From contig QANT01000804.1 of assembly GCA_003254885.1 (NCBI GenBank), forward strand, positions 1 to 64,000: 64,000 nt of DNA, in the 5' to 3' direction. The notes under the pieces were generated by a model. The model saw only the letters and a list, made by a program, of their open reading frames with translations, did no database searches and was not told where the DNA came from. A program made the position numbers and the translations under genes. The stretch comes from Purshia tridentata (Eukaryota > Streptophyta > Magnoliopsida > Rosales > Rosaceae). This document shows, in pieces, positions 46,376 to 57,977 of the stretch; within the stretch, counting starts at the first letter, position 1, and every line of letters starts with the position of its first letter.

Positions 46376-49300
46376 ATGGCCCTTGTTACATCATCTTCCA
46401 ATATTCCGTGTGGTTCGAGATGTAAGTACGATGTGTTCTTGAGTTTCAGGGGCGAAGACACTCGCAAGACTTTTACTGACCACCTCAACACAGCCTTTCT
46501 CAAAGCAGGGTTTCGTACTTTTCGGGACGACGATGAATTTGAGAGAGAAGAAGACATTAAACCGGAGTTCAAGAAAGCTATCCAGCTGTCGCAAAGTTCA
46601 GTCATTGTGTTCTCACAAAACTACGCAGCTTCCGGATGGTGCCTTGACGAGCTTGTGATGATCCTGGAACGCAAGAGGACCTCTGGCCTCATAGTTTTAC
46701 CGGTGTTCTACCACATCGATCCACATGATGCTAGGAAGCAGAGTGGAAGTGTTGCAGAAGCATTTGCTAGACATGCGAAAAGTCAATCGGCGAAACACAA
46801 GGTGGAGGGATGGAAGAAAGCACTTGCAGAAGTTGCGGACCTGGCAGGGATGGTCTTGGAAAATCAAGCTGATGGGTAATGACATTCAAATACTTTAAAG
46901 ATCGATCAACATGCCATAGTTCTGCCATCACTACCAACTTTTTAAAAATTTTGTGCTATTTTTATTTTTTGTGTGTGCTCTGTACTAATTTCTATTGTTT
47001 CAACATTATAGTTTTCTGAAGCTACTTCCATTGTTCTTGAACATTATGTTATATTTGTCATATAATTTCCATGAGACTCCTATAATTTCTTTTTGATTGG
47101 ATGAGGGCTTTACAATTTAATTATTTCAAATCATATAGTGTGTGACAAGTTTGACTTGCTTTTTCAATTTGATTGCAATTTTCTAGGTATGAGTCAAGAT
47201 TTATTGAGAAAATTGTCAGAGTGATTGAGGACAAACTAAGCCGCACTCCTTTAAGTGTTGTTCATGATCGCCTAATTGGAATTGGTCTTCAAGTCCAAAG
47301 TATTAATAAGTGGTTAGAATATGAAACAAATGAAGTTGGTATACTTGTCATATATGGGATGCGTGGAGTAGGGAAAACAACCCTTGCTGAGTTGGTATAT
47401 AATGGAAGTTGTAGAAGATTTGAAGGTAGCAGTTTCCTTCAAAACACTAGCAAAAGTTTAAGAACACCCAATGACTTAATGCATATGCAACAAAAACTTC
47501 TTTCTGATGTTTTGAATAGGAGGAAAGTGAAATTACACACTATTAGTGAGGGAAAAAAGAAGATTGAAGATGCTATCAACTCTAGAAGGGTTCTTCTTGT
47601 TCTGGATGATGTGGATCATGTGGACCAATTAGATGAATTAATTAGGATGCAAGGTCAGTTTTACCCAGCAAGTAAAGTTATCATAACAACTAGCAATATA
47701 AGGTTGCTAAAACTTCACCACCAACATATCAAAGTGCATAACGTTGAACCTCTTGATGATAGTGAGTCACTAGAGCTCTTTAGTTGGCACGCTTTTGGTC
47801 AAAAGTATCCCAATGAAGATTATATGGAATACTCAAAGAGGGCAGTAAACCATTGCGAGGGACTTCCATTAGCTCTGAAAGTTTTGGGTTCTTCTCTATC
47901 CGGACAAAGTATAGACGTATGGGAAAGTGGATTACAGAAGTTGGAAGCTATCCCAAAAGTTAAAATTGTGGATAAACTCAAACTAAGCTACGACTCTTTG
48001 CAAGATGACCATGACCAGAATTTATTTCTCCATATTGCATGTTTCTTTGTTGGAATGGACAAAGATGTCATTGTCAAAATACTAGATGGTTGTGATTTCT
48101 ACACTATTGTCGGCATTCAGAACCTCATTGAGAGATGTTTGGTTAAGGTTGATAAAGCTAACAAAGTGCAAATGCATCCCATGATTCGGGACATGGGAAG
48201 AAGAATTGTTCACTCAGAATCCAAGGAGCTCGAGAAACGGAGTAGATTGTGGCATCATAATGATTCTTTCAAAGTATTGACAAAAAAAAATGTAAGAAAT
48301 ATATTAAATTGCTTCTCGTAATTATATGTGGGTAACATATAATGTATTAAGTTTTTTTTTTTTTTTTTTCACCTGCAATGTTGGTTAACTTATCCAAATA
48401 TTAAATTTTTTTTTCTTGTTGGTATTAGGGTACAGGAGCAATTGAAGGTCTTATCATGGACATGGAAATGGCCCAAACAATGGTTACGCTTCCAAGAAAA
48501 TCAAATGTGATTTTGGAAATAGATGCATTTGCAAGGATGCAAAATTTAAGACTACTCAAGCTTAGTAATGTACAACTCAATGGATCATATGGAGAATTTC
48601 TAACGAAGCTAAGATGGTTTTGTTGGAATAATTTTTCTTTTGATTCTTTACCGAATGATTTTCCTTTGGAGAGACTCGTTGTTTTTGAAATGTGTTATAG
48701 CAACTTGAAACAAGTCTGGAGGGAGAAAGAGGTATGCTACATACCCTACATATTATATATGTTTCACATTTCTTTAATTTTTTTAGGTTTTCAATGATTA
48801 GTTAGTTTAATTGATTAGCTACCTAATTTCATTTCTCTTTATTTAGAAAATTACATTTAAATCACTAAAATATTTCAATATTACATATAGAAAATTAGGA
48901 TTAAATACTAAATCTTAATAATTATTTAGAATAGCATGAAGACTATATAATATTTCAGTTGGACTACCAAACTTAAATGCAGTTTTTTAAATTAGGTCAC
49001 AAACATGTTGGGTCCTTTGTTTTGGGCCTTTCCATTTGAAATTTTTGTCTTTTGGCCCACATCTGATGGGTTTTAAATAAAATTTATAAAGTTTTCACAA
49101 AATTGCCCTTGATACTTTTATATTGTCTTAGAAATTGGTTAATATAGTCTCAACTTCAGTTTTAGTTGTGACTGTACGACACTCAACTTCAAATTTAGTT
49201 ATGACTGAATGACAGTTACAGCTAAATGATGATACAGTCACAGTTAGGTTGTAATTGAATTCAAATTTTTTTAAGAGAAATTGTACTACCTTATAGTATA

Positions 49301-52196
49301 AATCGAGATCAAAACAATACTTTTACTCAAAGTAATACTTAATATAGTGGTGGGAGTTGTCTCTTTCAACTTACCAAGACAATAACAACTAAATTGTGAG
49401 ACAGTCACAATTAAGATGTGATTAGATTGATTTTTTTTAGTTTTAATACAATATAGTATAAATTAATGTAATAGTACAGATGTAATATACATATATATAT
49501 ATATATATATTTATTGTAGTGGCATGTGATGTAATATTTGTGAATTATATTACCCTTTACTATATTATTATATTTGACTTTTCAACTAATACCTAATTTA
49601 AAATACTATTAAATTTTGATATCTAAACTAAAAAATTATTGAAATTTGGTACCTAATGTCAACAAACCTTATTACATAAAGGTCAATATATTTGGAATTT
49701 TATTGAATGGGTGCATTAGAAATTACCTATTTGTCCATTTCTTTTTTTTTCTTTTTTTTTTCTTTTTTCACGAATGTAAAATTATAATGTTTCTCTTGAT
49801 TTGGTATAGGGTATAGTAACAAGGTTTAGGGTTTAGACATGTGGTTTAGGGTTTAGAATTAAGGTTATGGCCCAAAACCCAAGAGTTAAATCCTAAGCTG
49901 TTTTGCTGCCCAGCAGTTAACCAAATACATAATACAAATCTAAAATTGCATAGTATTGTATATTTATTGCTTTATTGTAATTTATCTTTTTTAATTTTGG
50001 TCAATGATGACTAAAATGAAATTATGATAAACTTCATTGACTAATTTGTAATATTAAAAATATTTATTTATTTATTTGTAATTACGCCTTCATTATTTCA
50101 CAGAATCTTCCATTATTGAAGACACTAAATCTCAGCCACTCCCATAAGCTTACCAAAACCCCCAACTTTTCATACGTTCCCAATCTAGAGATTTTGATAC
50201 TTAAAGATTGTGCAAATTTGGTTGATGTCCACGAATCCATTGGAAGCCTACGAAGACTTGTTCATTTGGATTTGGAAGATTGCATAAACATTCAAAAGCT
50301 TCCACATAATGTTTTTATGTTGTCACTTAAAACATTCATCATATCTGGTTGCTCAAGTCTTAGTGACTTTCCGACATTGGAGATGAAATCTTTGCAAACG
50401 TTTGAAGCAGATGGAATTCCAATACATGGACTATTCACTACCCACGGGGATGAGGAAAAATTAGGGGCAAGCAACAATCCATATACTCTCTGGGCATTAT
50501 GTTTATTATCACAAAGTTTGGTGAATTTAAGTCTTGCAAACTGCAATCTTTTTGATGATAATTTTCCCATAGATTTGCACCTTCCGGCATTGAAAAGTGT
50601 AAACCTAAGCTCAAATCCAATTACTTGCCTACCAAGTTTCATCAGAGGTGTTGCTAGGCTCAATGAACTCACTCTTAGAGACTGTCTGCAGCTCAAATCG
50701 CTTTTAGAGATGCCAGGTACAGAAGTCATAGATATAACCCAATCGACATTGTTGGAAAGAATAACAGGTGACTCAGTAAATGAAACACTTAAAGGCATTG
50801 CTTGGAAAGACAACCGGAACCTACTCGAATTTGGGAGTTGGTTCAAGTTAGAACCCATTGAAAGATGTGAGGTGGAAATGACCCAACTTTTTGGCTCACT
50901 AAACTTCAAACCCACAGACACCATACTGGTGAAGCATTCATGGACGGATATGACACTGCCCGCCCAGGTTTTTGTTTTTTCTCATCTCTCTATATGTGAT
51001 AGTTTGCAATTAACATAGTTGACCAAAATTTTGATTTCAATATGTGGTCAGGCAATTTATGAAGAAGGTATGATCAGCACATATTTTCCTGGGAATGAGG
51101 CTCCAAGCCAATTTAGCCATAAAAGTAGTGGGTCTTCGATAAATTTTACTGTGGCTTCTCAAACCAATGAAAGGATCCAAGGATTGAACATCTTCTGTGT
51201 TTATGCCGAATCTAATATCGATTGTCGTAGCAGCATTGATGACATGAAAGATGCTTTTCCTCAACCAATAATGGCAACAATCAGTAACAAGAGCAAGAGT
51301 CTAATGTGGATGTATGGCCCAAAGATCTACAGCATTCCAGTAAATGGACAAGACTTGATATGGTTAAGTCATTGGAAGAACTATAAGAACCAATTGGAAG
51401 GTGGCAATGAAGTAACTGTTTCAATATTCACGAGATCTCAGCTTCAGGTAAAAGAGTGTGGCATCAAGCTTCTGTACGAGCAAGAAGACCAACCTAACAG
51501 TACCAGAGAAATTCGTTTTCAGTTGCAGATATCAGGAATATTTCGAATATACTACCTCTGCTGGTCACTTTGGGATTCTAAATGGAATTTTGTTGACACA
51601 AATTGGTTCAAATACCTCATGGAGCGCTCTTTTGAAATAGCAGGTGTGTTGATCAAATATATATATGATGTCCCATTTGATTTTATTCCAACATTGAATT
51701 TAAAAATATTTTTTTAAGTTCTATGTGGAACTAATTTTCTGATATTTCTATGTTGTATATATAGACAAAGAAGTAGGGGAACACAGTGAGGTCATCTTTA
51801 ACTCTATAACAGGTGTGTTCAAATGTCTAAAATTTTCAATTTTATATCAAAAGACTCAGTCTAGTAGTATAGTGGATCCCAAACTTATATCTTAGTTGAT
51901 TGTACCCACACCCATGACTTGGGGTCAAGCCACACAACTCTATCACATTACATATAAATAGTTCAACTTTGATATGTTAGACTTGATTTTCTCGATCATA
52001 TGTATATTTTGTATCTTTTATAGATAAAGAAGAAGAACAATCGAAACAGATTGAAGCACAGAGGTGCAGCAATAACCGTGGAGGTAGAGGTTGGAAAGTG
52101 CTCATCATGGCAGCTGTCTTATTTCTTTCGCTTCTGTTGGGAGCCTACCTCTTTTGGGTCCCAGAGATTACACTGACAGTATTGGTCCCAACTTAA
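46376..52196 (+). CDS. TIR-NBS-LRR (TNL) immune receptor with C-JID and C-terminal membrane segment
   Basis: Exons 46376-46875, 47187-48291, 48429-48731, 50104-50967, 51052-51643, 51765-51812 and 52024-52196 join in phase to 1194 residues, all GT-AG. The TIR domain (about 17-160) starts YDVFLSFRGEDTRKTF and has WCLDEL with the expected catalytic Glu. NB-ARC has P-loop GMRGVGKTT (224-232), kinase-2 VLLVLDDVDHVDQL, GLPLALKVLGSSL, and MHPMIRDMG where MHD is usual (496-498). LRRs fill about 545-850; a C-JID-like region follows (STYFPGNEAPSQF, from 933). Residues about 1163-1182 (VLIMAAVLFLSLLLGAYLFW) form a membrane segment. Plant TNLs sense pathogen effectors; TIR NADase activity signals through EDS1. 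Oddities: MHD to MHP, and EREED where ERGEE is usual in the TIR. No lesion breaks the frame. The W-box cluster upstream suggests WRKY control. Confidence 0.93.
48855..49690 (+). repeat. Dispersed AT-rich repeat, copy B, in TNL intron 3
   Basis: Same family and orientation as copy A at 44222-45035. Its first 180 bases also match 2020-2190 in reverse. It makes up most of intron 3 (48732-50103). It lacks the tandem 80-bp unit of copy A. A (TA)n tract lies at about 49490-49511. Confidence 0.75.
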
Positions 52197-52324
52197 TTCA
52201 TTTGTCACTACTCGCTCTTCTCTTTTCCAATGGAAGAAGCTACAAGTAAACAAGCGCCTTCTATAAATCTGTTGTATTTATAGTCATAATGTTTTGTTCT
52301 TGTTCGCATTTCAAAGTATATTTG

Positions 52325-52330
52325 AATAAA
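52325..52330 (+). terminator. Candidate poly(A) signal of the TNL gene
   Basis: AATAAA about 130 bp after the TNL stop, in a T-rich context typical of plant 3' ends. Confidence 0.5.
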
Positions 52331-53156
52331 TGTATAAATTTTTTTTTTTGTTTTATGGTTTATTGATTAGTTTTTCAATAGAGTTTGTTCTGCTTTTATT
52401 GATAAGAGTACCTTTGAAATGTTTTGTCCTTCCAGGCTACAATTAAATAGAACATAATTAAGTTGAATCTAGCACTCGTTGCATGGTTTTGACGTGATTG
52501 TTGTGATGATGAGAGCCTAAGCCTAATAAGAGAGGACATTGACTCACAACCATACTGTGCCTGAAAGGCACTCTCAGATAGCGATATATATAACATTAAG
52601 ATAATTCATGCGTGTCCAAAGAATGGCCATGTATATATGTATATACACTCTGGAGACCTATTCCACGGGTGCATGTTGAGTGGTTTCCCTGTATTTCGAA
52701 ATACCTAAACCCAAACCCAGATTTCGAAATCCCCCATCCACCACCAACATCTAGAAATCCTGAATCCTAGACAGTCAAATTTTGAAATGTATGAACCAAT
52801 ACCTGACTCAGACCCGACGCAAATGGAATCGTGTTGTCACGAAGTGGTCTCTTCGTCTTCCTGGTGGTTTCGCGACCTGGGTGATGGCGTCGCAAACAAA
52901 ACACAGGACCGGCGTCAGGTCGTCTCTCCGTCTTCCTGGTGGTGTTGCGACCTGGCGTCACCTCTGCTTCTTCTTCGTGAGCCCACTGTCGCCTTTTCTT
53001 CTTCTTCTTCTTTGCAATCTCACAGCTGCGACTTGTTCCAGCCTCTTCTTCGCGAGCTTCTATTGCAGGTTCTTCTTTGATGGTTAGATTTCAGCTGAGC
53101 TCTCATGCCAAAATGGTCAGCCTCTTCTGGGTTCTTCTTCTTCAAGCTCAGAGCTC
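52331..53156. other. TNL 3' flank and repeat-derived sequence
   Basis: No supportable gene. 52845-52880 and 52918-52955 carry two related copies of TCTTCCTGGTGGT--CGACCTGG, giving spurious open frames. The GC-richer, CTTCTTC-rich stretch from about 52780 resembles the interior of the inverted-repeat element that follows and is probably part of a related element. Confidence 0.4.
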
Positions 53157-53323
53157 ATTTGGGAACGGATTAAGGGGTTAGGGGGTGAGATGGTCGCTGG
53201 GTTAACTTGGATAGGGGCTCTTATCTTTCTATCCATCAGATCTCATTAAATGAGATCCAATGGCTAATAAAGCCATCCCTCATTTAGGCCTCCAAACAGA
53301 ATCCCTACAATAGAAGCCATCTG
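53157..53323 (-). repeat. Isolated end of an inverted-repeat element, at a (TA)n tract
   Basis: It closely matches the right end of the next element (54270-54423) in the same orientation: GGTTAGGGGGT, CATCAGATCTCATTAAATGA, GATCCAA-GGCTAATAAA, ending AGCC--CTG before TATATATATA. I found no matching left end, so it is a truncated or rearranged copy. Confidence 0.6.
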
Positions 53324-53335
53324 TATATATATACA

Positions 53336-54423
53336 CAGTGGGCTTCAGATGCGGGATCCCGTTTAAAGGCTTAAATGCGGGATGGGTTTTTTAGCCGTTG
53401 GATCTCAATAAGTGACCGCCTAACCCAGCTAAGTAGTTAACTCCCTAACCCGTTCCCAAATTCCAAATCCACGCAAAACCAAACTCTTCCTTGTCTTCAC
53501 CATGGTTTTGGTTTTGAGAGAAAAAGAAGAGGAATCCAGTAGCTGATCGAGCTAGCGAAGAAGAAGAAGAGGCGATAGCGATGGCGACGGTGGGCTCGCC
53601 GCAACGGTTGTGACGTGGTGGTGTGCAGATTCGTCCTCCCTTGCAGGTCTTCCATCAATTTGACCAAATCACCTACCCAATCTCCCTGACTTCAACATGG
53701 TTTTGAGATAAGAAGAGGAGGAGCCTAGCTTGTGACCTTGTGAAGAAGAAAAAGAGGCCACGGTGGTGAAGAAGAGCCCAGCTTCTCTAAGGTAGATTTC
53801 TGATTTCATTTTCAGGTTTTGAATATGTTTTCTTCTTCTTGTTTGAACATTAGTTGCCCTTTTCTCTGTTTTGCATTTATTATCGGTTTTCATTTGTTTT
53901 GATGTTCTTGTATAAATTACTCAAATACATGCTTTAGAGATTGGGAATTTAAAATTAAATTCCTTGTATTGCCAAGAAGAACACTGGGTTGCGTCCAGTG
54001 ATGTTCTTAATAAAAATTTTGGGAGTTATACAATTGGGTTTTGCTTACTTTAGAGTTTGAAATGCAAATAAAACTTGGAAACTTGAAAATAAAAAATGGT
54101 AGGCATGAAACTTCTTCTTCTTCGCGAGCTCGATCAGCTACTAGATACGTCTTTTTCTTCGCCTAAAAGCACTTTTATGTTCCAAAAGCACATATATTTT
54201 TGCCAAATGTTACCAAAAGCACTTTTACTAATCTGAAAGTGCTTTTGACAATTCTAAAAGCACTGCCAAACCGGTCCAATTGGGTTAAGGGGTTAGGGGG
54301 TTAGCTGGGTTAGGGGGTCATTTATTACTTCAGCCATCAGATCTCATTAAATGAGATCCAACGGCTAATAAACTCATCCCGCATTTAAGCCTTTAAACAA
54401 GATCCCGCATCTGAAGCCCACTG
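53336..54423. mobile_element. TIR element of about 1.1 kb flanked by (TA)n, probably a non-autonomous MULE
   Basis: Left end CAGTGGGCTTCAGATGCGGG at 53336; the right end is its reverse complement, ending at 54423. Similarity continues inward for well over 100 bp (TTTAAAGGCTTAAATGCGGG, TTAGCCGTTGGATCTCA) and reappears further in (AGTAGCTGATCGAGCT and GCGAAGAAGAAGAAG blocks). Both ends abut TATATATA tracts, which suggests insertion into a TA microsatellite. No transposase. The long TIRs favour a Mutator-like origin. Confidence 0.7.
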
Positions 54424-54439
54424 TATATATATATATATA

Positions 54440-54828
54440 GGCCCCTTCCAATGTGGAATCCCATATATAATTTTATTTGTGGGATCCCTCATGGGGCCTA
54501 CTACATATAGTATTTCAACGATCCGAACCGTCTAATCTTTAGGTCACTATTTAAAGATTATATGTGCAAAAAATTAGTCAAATCGGAAATCATTTGCTTA
54601 TCTAATTTTGATCAAACAAATAGACGAATGAAATATCTTTTATGAAACCGTCTATTTGTTGGATCAAACTTAGATGGGTAAATGGTTTTCGATTTGGCTA
54701 ATTTTTTGCAAGAATGATCTATGAATAGAGACATAAAAAATAGACGGTTCGGATTGTTGAACAATTACATAGAGTGGGCCCATTCGACCTATCCCACAAA
54801 TGTGGGATCTCACACTGGAAGGTGCTTG
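54440..54828. mobile_element. Fold-back (hairpin) MITE of about 390 bp flanked by (TA)n
   Basis: The two halves are near inverted copies. Left-arm blocks ATCCGAACCGTCTA, GCAAAAAATTAGTCAAATCG and AAACAAATAGACG recur reversed in the right arm, and the tips (CCTTCCARTGTG) also pair. Arms are about 190 bp. It is flanked by TATATATATATATATAG and GTATATATATATATATA. A transcript would fold into a long hairpin that could feed siRNA production; that is inference. Confidence 0.8.
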
Positions 54829-56721
54829 TATATATATATATATATATATAGAGTATGAATCTAATTTGTATATCTGATTTTGATTTGGATTTTTTAAATT
54901 AAAATAGTTTTTTTATAATTTTTAATTAAAATAGTTTGTTTCATCTACATTTATGGGTTAATTACATAAAAATCAATAAAATAATTTTCAATTCTATAAT
55001 AGTTAATGCATTATTCAAATAATGAGAATTGATTAAAATGTAATAAATAAAAAATAAAAAGTAACAACTAGACTTAAATATAGATGTATTTATGTTTGTT
55101 GCCATTTTGCTTACATACTAGTGATATGACATCATCAGTGTCTCATAATTATAAAAATTATAAATAGGTCAATATTAACCATAAGTTGACATGTAGAATG
55201 CAATCCTATAAGCTTCCAAAAAACTACGGTTTTTTTTTCCCTTTTTTTTTTCTTGCATTTTATTTCCGTTCATCCTCGATCTTGTTTAAGATGCATATTA
55301 GATACATGTAGTGTACATATTAAACACTGTTTTTTAATTGAAAATTAATTTCGAGTTTATAAAACATATTAGTAGCAATGTTTAATTTGTTGATTTTAAA
55401 TCGAAAACTGTCGCACAGTTTCAGAAACTTAGATACTATCAGGTAGTGTGCACATTGTGACACTGTCGGTTAGTGTTTAATATTCTGATTTTAAATCAAA
55501 AAATGTCACATAGTTTTAGAAACATATTGAACACTGTCAGACAGTGTGCATATTAGACTGTGACATTTACTAATTTGAAATCAATAATTGTGTGACAAAT
55601 ACTGTCACACAAATACTGAAAATCAGTATATGTAAAAATCTAAACAGATACTATAAAAACCTAAACAGATATTGTCGCACATATACTAAAAAAAACACAT
55701 ATTTTTTTAAATCAGTAACTGTATCACAGTGTCCAAAACTATAAATAAATAAATAAATAAAATTTTAAAAAACACCATATATTTTTTTCAAATCAGTAGC
55801 TACATCACAATGTTTAAAACTAAAACTTGAATATGGTGTGTCTTAATGTAAAAAATGATAATGTGACATTAACTTGTCACGTCTTATATATATTTGAATA
55901 AATATAAATATATATTTTATAACTAAGTCATCTTCATTTCTTTCATCTGGACAATGATAATCATGATTGATGTATATAACATGTTACCCATATTGAGTAA
56001 GCTGAATTTTTTTCACCATGGTCAAAAGGTAAAATTCAGCTTTGGTTAATAGATAAATAAAAAAGGGGAGGCAAGCTTGTTATTTCCAAAAAAGAATAGA
56101 ATGGCAAAAAAATAAATTAATAAAATCAATATTTTAAAGTAAATTAGATATTGAAGTGGGCCATTGATTAAAATTTAATTTTTCAAAATATATCATTGAC
56201 TATTATGGGACATGAAATTATGCATCGACCTATTTGTAATTTGCAAATGTTTTATTGATTTATTTGTAATTCTCTATACATTTATCCTATTTTGCAAATT
56301 TCGGTAGCCATAAAGATCTCATTCAATATATATCGTGCTTGAAACCAATTATAAACTCCACAAATATTCAAGTTAAAACCAATAAAAATATACAAAAAAT
56401 TACCAAAACATCCATGTTGGGCTTCCTAATGCCTATTTAATCTAGTTTGAATTGCATTCCCAACTGATCCAATTACTTTTTTTGTGGCCAATTTTTTTTT
56501 CCCCCCAGCCCACTCCTTTTTTTCTCCGTTTGTCACCGTCTCTCTCTCTCTCTCTCTCTCTCTGGTGGTGCTCTGTAGCGTCAACTCTGGCAGGCTATAG
56601 CAAGAGCAATCCCACAGCTGCCGAGACTCTTCGATCAGATGGAAACATGTGGAATTTCTAACCGGGTCATTTCTCTCATTTCTCTCTCCGTCTCTTTTGT
56701 GTTTTGGTGCAGATCTGAAGA
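54829..56721. other. AT-rich intergenic DNA with degenerate repeats
   Basis: 55392-55465 and 55487-55565 are related units (TTTTAAATC-AAAA-TGTC then ACA-AGTTT-AGAAAC). 55683-55745 and 55770-55828 are another related pair (TTTTT-AAATCAGTA-CT). No gene. 56540-56562 is a (TC)n tract. Confidence 0.5.
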
Positions 56722-57055
56722 GGCATTTGTAGATATGAGATAGCGTTGCACGTATAGTATGCTTGTCTTTGTGTGTGCATGTCTTATTTTGTTCAATCAA
56801 GAGTAAACCTTTTGAGGCTTGGGTTAGTACTTGTGTAATAATCAGATCAATCAATTGATCAACTTAATACTAAGCTTAAATTCTGCAAGCTTTTATTCTT
56901 TTATGAGATTGTTGTCTATATGTTGCAAGAGGTATTTCTAGGCCTTTGATGTTTGTGCAAATAAGCATGTCAGACTAGGATTTGGGCGAGACTCAGCTTT
57001 GTAAATTTTGCAACACAGGTACGAGGAATTGAGTTGGGTTAAGAAGCAAGTTGGG
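56722..57055 (+). repeat. Direct repeat, copy 1
   Basis: It matches 57637-57977 at roughly 80-90 percent by eye, sharing AGGCTTGGGTTAGTACTTGT, TTTATGAGATTGTTGT, TTTGTGCAAATAAGCAT and GAGACTCAGCTTT blocks in order. Non-coding. Confidence 0.8.
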
Positions 57056-57636
57056 TCCTATCTTAAGTATTGGTTCATTCTTATGAGCAAATAAATCATA
57101 TTGAAATTGAAACATGGGACTACGTAAGAGAACCAACAACTCAGCACAGCATGGTTGTTTAATAATGAACAATAATGTCTTCATAAGTTCATGTCAATCT
57201 AATATTTATTCACCTCAAAATATATTAGAAAGACAGTAATTCATCAGGGAAAAAAAAACCGAGAACTGTGCAGTAAAATATGATGAAAAATGTAAATATT
57301 GTCTAGCTTAATTTGCCAGCATAAATTACAGAAACCCCTTGGATATTTCATAACATGGATTGAACTGTTTTCACAGATGCAACCATGAAAAAAAAAAAGG
57401 GGAACCACCGTTTAACAAAACAGAAATTTTTTTTGTCTCAGTCATAGGTATTTTGACCATCTGATGCTCAAAAGCCCCCCAGGACGAACTGCTTATTCAT
57501 GATTAATTTGTTGCACTTCTGAAATTTCTCTGACTTTGCAATTTCAATTATTTGAGTTCACAATTTTGAGGCATAAACTTCTGAAGCTGAAAAATTGTTT
57601 GGCTTATGTTAAGTTGGATATTAAGTGAAATTCTAG
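57056..57636. other. Spacer between the direct repeats
   Basis: AT-rich, no gene or further repeat recognised. Confidence 0.5.
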
Positions 57637-57977
57637 ACATTTGTAGACCTGACATGGAGTTGCAGATCTAGTGTGTTTGTCTCTATGTGCGCATGTCTTG
57701 TTTTGTTTGTTCAAGAGTAAACTTTTGAGGCTTGGGTTAGTACTTGTGTAATAATCTGATCATTCAATTGATCAACTTAGCACTAAAGGAAGCTTTAATT
57801 TTGCACGCTTTTCTTCCTTTATGAGATTGTTGTGTATTTGTTGCATGTTGTGTTTCTAAAACTTTGATGTTTGTGCAAATAAGCATCTTAGAGCAGGATT
57901 TGGGTGAGACTCAGCTTTTTAAATTTTGCAACACAGGTTTTTACGAATTGAGTTGGGTCCTGCCAAGAAGCAAGTTG
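57637..57977 (+). repeat. Direct repeat, copy 2
   Basis: Second copy, offset about 915 bp from copy 1 in the same orientation. Differences between copies include several small insertions, so the duplication is not recent. Confidence 0.8.

Noticed and set aside
50292-50924. 210-codon minus-strand frame over TNL exon 4
   Set aside because: Antisense shadow of LRR-coding sequence; the plus strand has the LRR repeats and correct splice phases.
56426-56854. 142-codon minus-strand frame
   Set aside because: It includes a (GA)n-coded RERERE run and overlaps the direct repeat. Composition is not protein-like apart from simple sequence.
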